NCBI GenBank assembly: GCA_030609625.1
Contig: JAUWBX010000016.1
Coordinates: forward strand, 1 to 11,738
Source: Phycisphaerae bacterium
GTDB lineage: Bacteria; Planctomycetota; Phycisphaerae; Sedimentisphaerales; Anaerobacaceae
Direction: 5' to 3'
DNA: 11,738 nt
Translations under genes and position numbers: made by a program
Part shown: piece after piece, positions 1-7,361 of the stretch
Numbering within the stretch: the stretch's first letter is position 1
Layout: each line of letters begins with the position of its first letter
The notes under the pieces: model-generated
Seen by the model: only the letters and a program-made list of their open reading frames with translations
Database searches by the model: none
Told to the model about the DNA's origin: nothing

Positions 1-263
1 CCATGGTTATGACCGATAGCGGAGGACTCCAGAAAGAATCCTATTTTTTTGGAAAACCATGTGTGACCTTGAGGGATGAGACTGAATGGGTGGAACTGGT
101 GGAAAACGGCTGCAATAGTGTGGCAGGGACCGATACTGAACGTATTTATAGTTATTATAAAGAGATGATGAAGAAGCAGATAGATTCTAATTTGAATTTA
201 TATGGCGAAGGTGAAGCGGGAAGAAGAATTGTGAACATCTTGGATTGTCAGAAATTAATTTAA
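1..263 (+). CDS. UDP-N-acetylglucosamine 2-epimerase, non-hydrolysing (WecB/WbpI family), C-terminal fragment
   Basis: Only the last 86 or so codons are present; the frame is open to the left edge, so the start lies outside the window. The visible part has the family's nucleotide-binding signature TDSGGLQKE, then GKPCVTLRDETEWVEL and a downstream G-x-N-x-V-x-G-T-D segment, as in the C-terminal Rossmann half of these enzymes. Family members invert C2 of UDP-GlcNAc or related UDP-sugars in the cytoplasm, giving the ManNAc series. The TEWVE motif (E. coli WecB has TERPE) resembles the WbpI-like and archaeal-type branch, which includes enzymes acting on UDP-2,3-diacetamido-uronic acids; this subfamily reading is inference. 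A glycosyltransferase follows 26 bases downstream, consistent with one polysaccharide operon. The family call is firm but the exact substrate is not. Confidence 0.88.
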   Translation, partial: MVMTDSGGLQKESYFFGKPCVTLRDETEWVELVENGCNSVAGTDTERIYSYYKEMMKKQIDSNLNLYGEGEAGRRIVNILDCQKLI

Positions 264-289
264 GAAAAACATTAGAATTGTAGAGACAA

Positions 290-1312
290 ATGAAACTTTC
301 AATAATAATTCCGGCTTATAATGAGGAACGCGGCATCGAGGGCATTCTCAACGAATTGGAAAGCTATATGAATAATTATGATGGCTGCAATTGCTGGGAG
401 ATAATTGTCGTTAATGATGGAAGCACCGATAATACGGTAAGCGTATTAAATAATATCAAGCACTCCAAAAGCTATCTTAAGGTTATAGACCTTGTTACTC
501 ATTTCGGAAGGGGGATGGCGCTGAGAAAGGGTTTCGAGGAATCAACCGGCGATATCATTGTTTCTCTGGATGCTGATTTGAGTTACGCGCCATATCATAT
601 TGAAAGGCTGGTCGACAAATTGGTCAAGAATAATGCCGATTTAGTTCTTGCTTCGGCCTACGGTAAGGGTGGAACCGTTAAAAACGTTCCTTTTATGAGG
701 TTGTGGTTAAGCCGGCTGGGCAACAAGATTCTTTCCTATATGTTTAGAGGCAACATTTCCGTTTTGACCTGCCTTGTAAGGGCATATAGAAAGGAATTTA
801 TTGACAAGTTAGATTTGCATTCGAATAATAAGGACATCCATCTGGAAATTTTATATAAAGCAAAAATATTAGGTGCAAAGATTCTGGAGGCGCCGGCTGA
901 TCTTAAGTGGCGTGATGAAAAGATTGCAGATTTAAAAGGGTCCAACAAAAGACGTTCCACATTGAAGTTGAGGAAGACCTCCAACTCCCATTTTTTCTTT
1001 GCCTTGATGAACAGGCCCGGATTCATTTTTTTTATTCCGGCTAATATTCTTCTCATGATTTCGTTGTTTATTCTTGTTGTTATAATAAGAGTAGTACTGT
1101 CAAATATTTCAAGCGGCTTATCATTGTATTTCGCTATCAGAGAATCGATGTTAAACGGGGCTCTGTCATACATGACCTTCGCTTTATCCTTTGTTCTCGC
1201 AATTCAATTCTTCTCGCTTGGGTTTCTCACCAACCAGAACAAAAAGAACCATGAGGAGACTTACAAGACGATCAACACTATCTTGATAGAGCTGAAGAAG
1301 AAGAAAGAGTAG
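290..1312 (+). CDS. Family 2 glycosyltransferase with two C-terminal membrane segments (DPM1/ArnC/GtrB-like)
   Basis: This 340-residue protein has a GT-A fold glycosyltransferase domain at about residues 1-235. It begins LSIIIPAYNEE, carries the nucleotide-binding VNDGSTDNT (about 41-49) and the metal-binding DxD as DAD at 94-96. The usual DADLQ-x-P-P-E segment reads DADLSYAPYHI here. Two hydrophobic stretches, about 244-270 and 292-313, should anchor it in the inner membrane, followed by a lysine-rich cytoplasmic tail. This layout matches polyprenyl-phosphate sugar transferases (dolichyl-phosphate mannose synthase, ArnC and GtrB types), which move a sugar from a nucleotide donor to undecaprenyl phosphate. 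A direct glycan transferase is also possible. The start is the ATG at 290, with a weak GAGA just upstream. It lies 26 bases after the epimerase and 6 bases before the amidotransferase start. Confidence 0.87.
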   Translation: MKLSIIIPAYNEERGIEGILNELESYMNNYDGCNCWEIIVVNDGSTDNTVSVLNNIKHSKSYLKVIDLVTHFGRGMALRKGFEESTGDIIVSLDADLSYAPYHIERLVDKLVKNNADLVLASAYGKGGTVKNVPFMRLWLSRLGNKILSYMFRGNISVLTCLVRAYRKEFIDKLDLHSNNKDIHLEILYKAKILGAKILEAPADLKWRDEKIADLKGSNKRRSTLKLRKTSNSHFFFALMNRPGFIFFIPANILLMISLFILVVIIRVVLSNISSGLSLYFAIRESMLNGALSYMTFALSFVLAIQFFSLGFLTNQNKKNHEETYKTINTILIELKKKKE

Positions 1313-1318
1313 TATGTG

Positions 1319-3175
1319 ATGTGTGGTATTGCTGGCATAGTCGGTTATCTTTCTGACAGAAATATCGTCCCCTTAATGCTCGATGTGATGAAACACAGGG
1401 GGCCTGATTCTCGTGGCTTTTTTCTTGCAGAAGGGGTTCACTTAGGACACTGTCGGCTCTCTATTAATGACCTCTCGGAACGTGCTACCCAACCTTTCAT
1501 TTCTGAAAAGCACAAAGTGGCTGTGAGTGTAAATGGTGAGATTTATAATTTTGAAGATCTGAAAAAGCCACTTCTTGAGAAAGGTTATAAATTTGAATCA
1601 TATTCCGATTCCGAGGTTGTCCTCCATGCTTATTTAGAGTATGGGACCGGTTTTCTCGCTGAATTGAACGGCATGTTTGCCATTTCCATTTGGGACGGAA
1701 GAAAGAATGAACTGTTGCTCATAAGGGATCGACTCGGAATCAAGCCGCTTTATTACACAAAGGCGAAAAATGCCTTTCTGTTTGCCTCAGAGATCAAAGC
1801 GCTTGCACAATATGATAAACTTGATCTTTCTGTTGATTTGCAGTCCTTTGCAGAATACATGGCCTTTGAAAATTATTTTTCCAACAGGACATTAAACCAA
1901 AACATAAAATTGGTTGAACCTGGAGAAATAGTAAGCTTCAAGCTCAGAGATATAACGATTGACAGGAAGTATTTCTGGAAACCGGCTTTCAGTACGCAGG
2001 TGTTTGGCAGCAATGGTGAAGTCTATGACAGGTATATCGATATAATCGAATCGTCCGTGAGCAGGCATCTTATCAGTGACGTTCCTCTGGGTTTTTATTT
2101 GAGTTCAGGCATTGATTCTTCATCCGTCGTACACTTTTCATCCAAAGAACTCGGTCGAAACCTGAAGACTTATACCGGAGATTTCGGTATGCTTGGTTTT
2201 TATGACGAGTCAACCGAAGCTGCAAAGATAGCGAAAACATTTGGTTGCGCTAATTCCAGGGTAGAAATAAGGCCTCAAGACTTTATTGACAACATAGAGG
2301 ATGTGCTTTGGCACCTTGATGAGCCCAAGGTGGGCATGGGATCGTTTTCACAGTATATGGTTGCTAAACACGCTTCTAAGGAAGTGAAGGTTATTTTGAC
2401 GGGGCATGGCGGTGACGAGTTTTTTGCTGGGTATCCTGTTTTTAAAGCCATCTATGGGAAGGAGAACATTTATAAGCTTATATTGCACTCTTCTCCGCGT
2501 GAGTTAATGTTTGCCATCTATTTCACTCTTTTCCCTTTAATCAGGAAAGAGGCAGGTTATTTTCTCCCCAATATTTACTCGATTAAATCCCTTCAACATA
2601 TTCTGGACACAGAGTTTGCGGACTCCTTAACCAGAGAGACGAATGCCCTGCAAGAGTTGGATGTTTTAAAATCAAGATGTAATGATGAATATGAACATTT
2701 GACCTTAACCTATTTGAGGTACTATCTTCCAGCTCTGTTCACCGTTGAGGACAAGATCAGCATGGCCTTTTCCCTTGAATCACGGACGCCTCTTTGCGAT
2801 AACGAAATACTCGATTTCGCTTTATCAATACCTTTGTCCATGAAACTGTTAAAACAGGAACTGAAACATATCCCTCGCACAGCCATGAGAAACAAATTGC
2901 CCGACTTTGTCTTCAATCTGCCCAAACGAGGGTTCCCGACGCCTTTGGGACTGTGGTTTAAAAAGGACCTTAAAGTGTTTATCAAGGAGTATATACTTGA
3001 CAACCTTGTCTATCTGGACATGTTCAATGCTCAAACGGTTGAAAAAATCATTTTCAGCTGTATTGATTCAAGGATCAACACGCCCTTGGACGAAATAAAG
3101 GCTCACAAGGTTTGGATCCTTTTAAACCTTATTGTATATTTCAAAAATCAGAAAAGAAGATACAGGCGCATATAA
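1319..3175 (+). CDS. asnB: Glutamine-dependent asparagine synthetase/amidotransferase, AsnB family
   Basis: The protein has an N-terminal class II glutamine amidotransferase domain (MCGIAGIVG, HRGPD, GEIYNF, RDRLGIKPLYY) and a C-terminal ATP-pyrophosphatase domain with the P-loop variant SSGIDSS at 262-268, where SGGxDSS is usual. The start is decided by chemistry: an in-frame GTG at 1316 would add a residue ahead of MetMet-Cys, whereas the ATG at 1319 gives Met-Cys, so removal of Met exposes the Cys2 nucleophile. At 618 residues it is typical of the longer AsnB paralogues found in polysaccharide loci. Those are thought to amidate uronic-acid sugars (WbpS-like) rather than aspartate; the context here supports that, but the substrate cannot be read from the sequence. 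It begins six bases after the glycosyltransferase stop and is AT-rich like that gene. Confidence 0.9.
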   Translation: MCGIAGIVGYLSDRNIVPLMLDVMKHRGPDSRGFFLAEGVHLGHCRLSINDLSERATQPFISEKHKVAVSVNGEIYNFEDLKKPLLEKGYKFESYSDSEVVLHAYLEYGTGFLAELNGMFAISIWDGRKNELLLIRDRLGIKPLYYTKAKNAFLFASEIKALAQYDKLDLSVDLQSFAEYMAFENYFSNRTLNQNIKLVEPGEIVSFKLRDITIDRKYFWKPAFSTQVFGSNGEVYDRYIDIIESSVSRHLISDVPLGFYLSSGIDSSSVVHFSSKELGRNLKTYTGDFGMLGFYDESTEAAKIAKTFGCANSRVEIRPQDFIDNIEDVLWHLDEPKVGMGSFSQYMVAKHASKEVKVILTGHGGDEFFAGYPVFKAIYGKENIYKLILHSSPRELMFAIYFTLFPLIRKEAGYFLPNIYSIKSLQHILDTEFADSLTRETNALQELDVLKSRCNDEYEHLTLTYLRYYLPALFTVEDKISMAFSLESRTPLCDNEILDFALSIPLSMKLLKQELKHIPRTAMRNKLPDFVFNLPKRGFPTPLGLWFKKDLKVFIKEYILDNLVYLDMFNAQTVEKIIFSCIDSRINTPLDEIKAHKVWILLNLIVYFKNQKRRYRRI

Positions 3176-3179
3176 CCGG

Positions 3180-4574
3180 ATGATTGTTCTCGTTACGGGC
3201 AAAATCGAACCATGGCTTACATACATCTGGGAACAGTTTGTTCGCATCAACTCGCTCTTTGGGGAGTACCGGCTGCTGAGTTATGCGGAGTACAGGTCAC
3301 CGCTTGTCCCGGAGTGCATACCCCTCATCGAATACGGCGTCACGCAGAGATTCCCGCACAGCCTTTTTATTCCCTGTAGGAAGAGGTACCGGACGGACGA
3401 TTACTTGTGGATACACGATGATCTTCCCGTGTTTCGCGACACCGTTGCGGAGAACGGCGGAGAGAGAGAATACGATTTTTTCTATAATGCCTTCGTCCAT
3501 CTGAGTCGTCTGGAAGAGTGGGAGGCGGAAAAGAGCGGGAGGCGTATCCGTTCCTATTCCCGCCACCACCCCCGAAAGGACGGTAGAGTATGGCGGATAC
3601 CCGTAGTCAATTACCTGTTCAACGAACTCGAATGCAGGATTAAAGAGAAATTCCCACCTGTAGAGTTCGGCGGCGGGGCAAAGCCCTTCATCGAGTTTTC
3701 GCATGATGTCGATTACGTGGAGAAGACGGTTCCGTTAAGGATCAAACAGACGCTGTTTGATTTTTTCAACGGTGCTAGATGCCTGATGGGACTTGAATTC
3801 AGGAAGGGAGCATCGAAGCTCAGGGGCGGTATCGCCTTCGCTTTTGGACAGTGTGACTATTGGTGCTTTGATGAATGGGACGCGATGGAGAGGATGCTCG
3901 ACATTAAATCGGTCTACTATATTTTTGCGAAAGTGGATAGACAGAGGGGTTTCGATTTGAAACGATGGCTTCTTGATCCCTCGTACAATATTGCCGAAAA
4001 TGGAAGGCTCAGGATGAAATGCGGGGAGCTTATCGGCAGGGGCAACGGGATAGGGCTGCATGGGAGCTACTATTCCGCGGAAGATGAGGAACTTTTCATT
4101 AGGGAAAAAGAGATGTTGGAAAATTTACTGGATTATGAAATAACCAAGACACGGCAGCACTGGCTCAACTACCGGGAGGGCACTACCCCGTATATTCACG
4201 GCAGGGCTGGGATTAAAGAGGATTCTTCCGTGGGCTTTAACGATATCACATGCTTCAGGGCTGGGGTGGCCTCGCTCTATAATCCTTATGACCACAGGAA
4301 TGAAGTGTCTTTTCCTTTCACGGAGATGCCTTTTGTGGTTATGGATTCCCACCTTTACGACTATGCTGCCCGTGGCTGGGTGCAGTTCCCGGGCTGGCTC
4401 TTTCAGAGCATGGACAGGATAAAGAACTTCGCTGTCGCCATAGACTGGCACCAGAGGGTAATCAGCCGGGACTACGGGTGGGATGAGGCTTACAAAGAGA
4501 TTGCTGAGAGATACTGGCGTGGTGAGAACACAGACTTAGCAGGTAAAATTCCGGAAAGGATGGTCCATGTATAA
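3180..4574 (+). CDS. Polysaccharide deacetylase-family protein with DUF7033-like N-terminal region
   Basis: The N-terminal half carries the pattern I associate with DUF7033 proteins, YDFFYNAFVHLSRLEEW (about 98-114), then a PVVNYLFNEL segment. The C-terminal half looks like a NodB-type (CE4) deacetylase fold: FSHDVDY at 173-179 in place of TFDDG, GLHGSY at 292-297, a conserved-looking RQHWLNY, FRAG at 359-362 and IDWHQ near 421-425 as the late histidine. Such proteins are expected to remove acetyl groups from N- or O-acetylated sugars, but this subgroup is little studied. An upstream in-frame ATG at 3132 lies inside asnB without a ribosome binding site. The ATG at 3180, four bases after the asnB stop, is preferred because base composition also changes there: 26/60 and 33/60 G+C in the rows from 3181 and 3241, against 17/60 in the row from 3121. 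The gene is much richer in G+C than asnB. Confidence 0.8.
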   Translation: MIVLVTGKIEPWLTYIWEQFVRINSLFGEYRLLSYAEYRSPLVPECIPLIEYGVTQRFPHSLFIPCRKRYRTDDYLWIHDDLPVFRDTVAENGGEREYDFFYNAFVHLSRLEEWEAEKSGRRIRSYSRHHPRKDGRVWRIPVVNYLFNELECRIKEKFPPVEFGGGAKPFIEFSHDVDYVEKTVPLRIKQTLFDFFNGARCLMGLEFRKGASKLRGGIAFAFGQCDYWCFDEWDAMERMLDIKSVYYIFAKVDRQRGFDLKRWLLDPSYNIAENGRLRMKCGELIGRGNGIGLHGSYYSAEDEELFIREKEMLENLLDYEITKTRQHWLNYREGTTPYIHGRAGIKEDSSVGFNDITCFRAGVASLYNPYDHRNEVSFPFTEMPFVVMDSHLYDYAARGWVQFPGWLFQSMDRIKNFAVAIDWHQRVISRDYGWDEAYKEIAERYWRGENTDLAGKIPERMVHV

Positions 4575-5253
4575 TTTCAAAGGGGACTACGAGAAGTTCC
4601 AACGCTATGCACATCGTTTTCACGATCTTAATCTCGTAGCGCAGGACCTTTATTCGGCCACCCAGTCCATCGCCACAAGAAGGGCACACCTGAAGATCGC
4701 AAACGCGAAGATCGACAGGACCAGGATTCTCGAGATCGGAGGAGGAGGAGGAGAACACATTGCTTTTGAGAAAGACAACGGCTTCGACAACTATGTTGTT
4801 ACCGATATAGAAAGTGACTTCCTGAAAATCATCAGAAAGCAGTTCGATATTGTCGCGCTGGCCAGCGACGGAAGCCAGTTGCCTTTTAAGGATAATTCTT
4901 TCACGGTCAGCATTGCCACCTCCGTTCTTGAACATGTCGTCCTGCTTGAAAAAATGCTGTTGGAGGTAAAGAGGGTTCTGAAAGAAGACGGCGATTTCTT
5001 GGTGGTCGTCCCTACGAACGGGGGTATTCTTATAGAAATATATAAACTGCTGGTCAGCTATCCCTTCATGTCTTTCAACGGGATCAAAAAGCCGAGCTAT
5101 ATCTGGCATTATCTAAACGTCAACTGCTTCAAGAGAATAAGGGCTTTATTGCACATTTACTTCGAGATAGTAGACAAATGCTCTCTTCCCTATAAGCATA
5201 TCCCCTCTTTTCTATCTCCCCTTTACTATTTTCATTGCAGGAACAGGAAATGA
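4567..5253 (+). CDS. Class I SAM-dependent methyltransferase (Methyltransf_11-like)
   Basis: A 228-residue protein with a Rossmann methyltransferase core. Motif I is ILEIGGGGGEH (54-64), an acidic D80 ends strand 2 for ribose binding, DGSQLPFKDNSF (101-112) precedes strand 4, SVLEHV follows, and KRVLKEDGDFLVVVPT is the usual post-motif strand 5 segment. It should methylate a small molecule or sugar using S-adenosylmethionine in the cytoplasm; the acceptor is unknown. The start ATG overlaps the deacetylase by eight bases and has AAAGGA at 4555-4560, six bases upstream, so translational coupling is likely. Five consecutive GGA codons (4738-4752) encode the glycine loop. G+C falls along the gene: 33/60 in the row from 4681 and 22/60 in the row from 5101. 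It ends at the edge of the compositional change described for the following gap. Confidence 0.87.
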   Translation: MYNFKGDYEKFQRYAHRFHDLNLVAQDLYSATQSIATRRAHLKIANAKIDRTRILEIGGGGGEHIAFEKDNGFDNYVVTDIESDFLKIIRKQFDIVALASDGSQLPFKDNSFTVSIATSVLEHVVLLEKMLLEVKRVLKEDGDFLVVVPTNGGILIEIYKLLVSYPFMSFNGIKKPSYIWHYLNVNCFKRIRALLHIYFEIVDKCSLPYKHIPSFLSPLYYFHCRNRK

Positions 5254-5318
5254 AAGCTTCCCTTTATTTCATCCCATCTGTAACCGGAAGAGATGTAAAA
5301 ACTGTGCCATATGCATAG
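5250..5318 (+). pseudogene. 22-codon open frame in ATGA overlap, possible stub of a lost gene
   Basis: The stop of the preceding methyltransferase (TGA, 5251-5253) overlaps an ATG at 5250, the tight coupling typical of operons. The frame reads MKASLYFIPSVTGRD and stops at TAG 5316-5318 after 22 codons. A hydrophobic-then-proline beginning like this occurs at the start of many alpha/beta proteins, so it could be the 5' end of the gene that once followed, cut off when the GC-rich block arrived. It may equally be chance, since one open frame of this length is unremarkable. No function is assigned. Confidence 0.25.
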
Positions 5319-5462
5319 AAGAGGTTATATTTATCTTTAGCGGGGATAAATTACATCATAACATATAGAACGTATGATCAAATCAAAGGTTTGGGCGCAA
5401 AGGCAAAAACCCTTCTTAACCTTAAATCGGCTTAATCAATTAAATCAATAAAAGCTGGTTCA

Positions 5463-5606
5463 ATGAAGCATAAGAGTATGAAACAAATTGGGAAAGATAT
5501 CTATTCCCCCAGATTTTTTATATATTGTCCTGTGTCCGCTTCCATGGCTTCCCCTGCAGGATGCCAATCTCATCACTCGCTTCGTCTATTGCAAGAGGGC
5601 CAATAA
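5463..5606 (+). CDS. Small open frame of 47 codons, doubtful
   Basis: An ATG at 5463 opens a frame that ends with TAA at 5604-5606, directly against the GTG start of the next gene. It encodes a basic N-terminus (MKHKSMKQIGKD), then an FFIYCPVSASMASPAGC segment with cysteines at 22 and 34, and a hydrophilic tail. No good ribosome binding site precedes the ATG. The frame crosses the compositional boundary near 5525, which argues against a conserved gene. Its position beside a block with a radical SAM/SPASM protein makes a peptide substrate conceivable, but nothing in the peptide resembles a known precursor family. It may serve only to carry ribosomes to the next start. Confidence 0.2.
   Translation: MKHKSMKQIGKDIYSPRFFIYCPVSASMASPAGCQSHHSLRLLQEGQ
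5595..5599 (+). promoter_or_regulatory. Ribosome binding site GAGGG that decides a GTG start
   Basis: GAGGG lies seven bases before the GTG at 5607. The competing in-frame ATGs at 5625 and 5706 have no purine-rich sequence at a suitable distance. This favours the GTG as the real start of the toroid-like protein. Confidence 0.55.
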
Positions 5607-7361
5607 GTGACGTCCGATTATGGCATGAGAGAGAAAAAAACCGATTTTGCTTGTGATTCCGATGCCCCGGCAAGCCTGGTTAATGGAAAGAACGATCCTG
5701 TCGCCATGTATCGGGAGGAGTTTCTCCGGGTTGCGCTTCAGGCTATGTGCCGTTGGAACCGTGATCCTGCCACATCTTCCTGTGGCTCGTTTGATCGCGC
5801 TTGGTGGGGCTGGAAGGCGCGGGACTTTTCCGATTCATCCCTCCAGGCAGCCGTGACCCTGGTGCTCAAAAGTGCCGATAAACAAGGGTGGGGTTGGATG
5901 ATGCCGGAAATACTGAGTCGGTATGTCGACTTCGTCGCGAAACTCCAGCATTCGGACGGTAGCTTCGACCAGTGCTACCCCAACGAGCGGACACCGGGGG
6001 TATTCTACGATATCTTGCCGGCGCTGGTAGAGGTACACCGTTCATCGTGGCTGGCGGCGCCGGCGCGTCGACGTCTCGATGCCGTAATTGAACGCGGCCT
6101 TGATTTCGCTCTTTCTGTCGACGAGGTGCATGGTGAAATTGCCAACCATCTGGCGCATTTCGCTTATGGCCTGCTGCTGCATTGGTTAACATTCGGGGAA
6201 CTGCGCAGCCGAAAGCGGGCCGAATCATACATTGTGCGAATCCAGCGTAACTTCGTGGATGATGAAGGATGGTTTCAGGAATACCATGGACCCGACCCCG
6301 GATATCAGACCCGCACCCTTGCCTATTTGACCAAGGCTGCCGAGATTCTTGTCGATGAGGCGCTTTGGCAGATTTGTGCTCGGGCTGCCCGTTTCGTCGA
6401 GCTGATGCTGATGCCGGATGGCTCGCTGCATCCGATGCTGGGGGTGCGCTCGACAGCCTTGATCTACCCTTCCGGCTTCGAGCGTCTTGCCGCCCGCGAT
6501 CCCGCCTTCCGGCCGTTGGCAAGGCGAATCCGTGCCGTTTGGAGCAACAACCGGGTAGCCCTACCGTCGCAGCTCGATTTCGACAATGCACTGCGCCTGG
6601 GAGAGGACGCCTGGCATGCTGCCGAGGCGGCATCTAGTTACATACACGGTGTTGAAGAGGCAGCCAGCGGCACCAATCTGGAGCCGGTGTTGCCGGTGGG
6701 ACTTACTCATATGCCGCGTGCTGGCATCCTGATTCGCCGGGACGCCAGCACCTTGGCTTGGTGCGCTTGGCGCTTGGGAGGCACCTTGGTGGTGTGGCGA
6801 CGCGCAGACGATGGCACTTGGCAGCCAGCGCACGAGGATGCCGGTTATTTGGTCGACGGTGGCGAGTCAGCCGGACGGTGGCTTACCCGCATACCCGATG
6901 CCGGGCGGTTGGTTGAGCAGCAGCCCGACCGGTTGGTAGTTGAGGTGACGTTCCATCGTGCCTTGCACGAGGAAGTGACACCGCCCAAGCTGATGCTCTT
7001 GCGCCTGCTCAATCTCACAGTTCTCCGGGTGCAATGGCTGGGCGACCTGTTCCGTCGGCTAGTGGTGAACCGCCTGGCGGGCAAGGGACTTCCGCTTCCG
7101 GTCAGGTTGGTGCGTGAAATCCGGTTCGATTCCAGTCGTATTTGCGTTACCGATTCGTTCAACAGTACAGAGGGTTTGTCGAGTGAGCTTGCCGAGGCAC
7201 CGTTGTGGCGCTGTCGGCGGGTGACTGGCAATCATATGGCCAGCGCCCGCTATTACCAACCCATTGAAGGGTTGCCGCTGGGGTCTTGGGCCGAACAGCA
7301 AGAACAGGGTCTCGGTCGCGAGCCAACGTTTAGCTTTGAGATTGCCAGAGGAACGCAATGA
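5607..7361 (+). CDS. Uncharacterised protein, probable alpha/alpha-toroid plus beta-sandwich (heparinase-like architecture)
   Basis: This 584-residue protein has no signal peptide or membrane segment, so it looks cytoplasmic. Residues about 35-350 are helical, with repeated aromatic and glycine turns such as QHSDGSFDQCYPNE (114-127), GWFQEYHGPDPGYQTRT (221-237) and LMPDGSLHPMLG (268-279), as in alpha/alpha-toroids. An IANHLAHFAYGL stretch (178-189) recalls the Asn/His region of heparinase II/III and alginate lyase toroids. Residues about 370-580 look beta-rich (ILIRRDASTLAWCAW, GGTLVVWRRADDGTW, DRLVVEVTFHR). That order matches polysaccharide lyases and some hydrolases or epimerases, but I cannot identify a catalytic set, so activity is unknown. 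GTG is chosen as the start on its ribosome binding site. The gene is GC-rich (35/60 at 6061-6120) and its stop overlaps the next start as ATGA. Confidence 0.6.
   Translation: MTSDYGMREKKTDFACDSDAPASLVNGKNDPVAMYREEFLRVALQAMCRWNRDPATSSCGSFDRAWWGWKARDFSDSSLQAAVTLVLKSADKQGWGWMMPEILSRYVDFVAKLQHSDGSFDQCYPNERTPGVFYDILPALVEVHRSSWLAAPARRRLDAVIERGLDFALSVDEVHGEIANHLAHFAYGLLLHWLTFGELRSRKRAESYIVRIQRNFVDDEGWFQEYHGPDPGYQTRTLAYLTKAAEILVDEALWQICARAARFVELMLMPDGSLHPMLGVRSTALIYPSGFERLAARDPAFRPLARRIRAVWSNNRVALPSQLDFDNALRLGEDAWHAAEAASSYIHGVEEAASGTNLEPVLPVGLTHMPRAGILIRRDASTLAWCAWRLGGTLVVWRRADDGTWQPAHEDAGYLVDGGESAGRWLTRIPDAGRLVEQQPDRLVVEVTFHRALHEEVTPPKLMLLRLLNLTVLRVQWLGDLFRRLVVNRLAGKGLPLPVRLVREIRFDSSRICVTDSFNSTEGLSSELAEAPLWRCRRVTGNHMASARYYQPIEGLPLGSWAEQQEQGLGREPTFSFEIARGTQ

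Larger units (their letters stand above)
5254..5606. other. Intergenic gap with a base-composition boundary near 5525
   Basis: About 350 bases separate two tightly packed gene groups. The left part is AT-rich (hand counts 22/60 G+C at 5341-5400 and 19/60 at 5461-5520). It becomes GC-rich abruptly (31/60 at 5521-5580) and stays so in the next genes. I see no convincing -35/-10 pair, no sigma-54 site with correct spacing, no stem followed by a T run, and no tRNA. Short inverted repeats (AAGGTT at 5386-5391 with AACCTT at 5418-5423) could pair but lack a terminator tail. The gap probably contains a promoter for the downstream block, but its position cannot be read with confidence. Confidence 0.6.

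Noticed and set aside
1316..1318. GTG start for the amidotransferase
   Set aside because: It would place Cys at position 3 and block exposure of the catalytic N-terminal cysteine; the ATG at 1319 is correct.
3132..3179. Upstream ATG extending the deacetylase by 16 residues into asnB
   Set aside because: No ribosome binding site, and base composition changes only at 3180, where another ATG lies four bases after the asnB stop.
5252..5369. A second frame reading CNRKRCKNCAIC, like an iron-sulfur cysteine cluster
   Set aside because: It has no start codon, runs out of frame with the methyltransferase, and its spacing fits neither the radical SAM nor ferredoxin pattern. Probably chance.
5374..5451. 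25-codon open frame starting MIKSKVWAQRQKPF
   Set aside because: No ribosome binding site, low-complexity Asn/Leu/Gln tail from an AT-rich tract, and length expected by chance.
5488..5526. TTGGGA and TATATT as a sigma-70 promoter
   Set aside because: The gap between them is 27 bases, far from the usual 16-18.
5544..5560. TGGC...TGCA resembling a sigma-54 promoter
   Set aside because: Only eight bases separate the GG and GC dinucleotides, whereas ten are required, and the -24 element is poor.
5866..6633. Long antisense open frame of 255 codons inside the toroid gene
   Set aside because: Its protein is rich in Arg, Pro and Ala with no recognisable motif, as expected for a shadow frame opposite a GC-rich gene.
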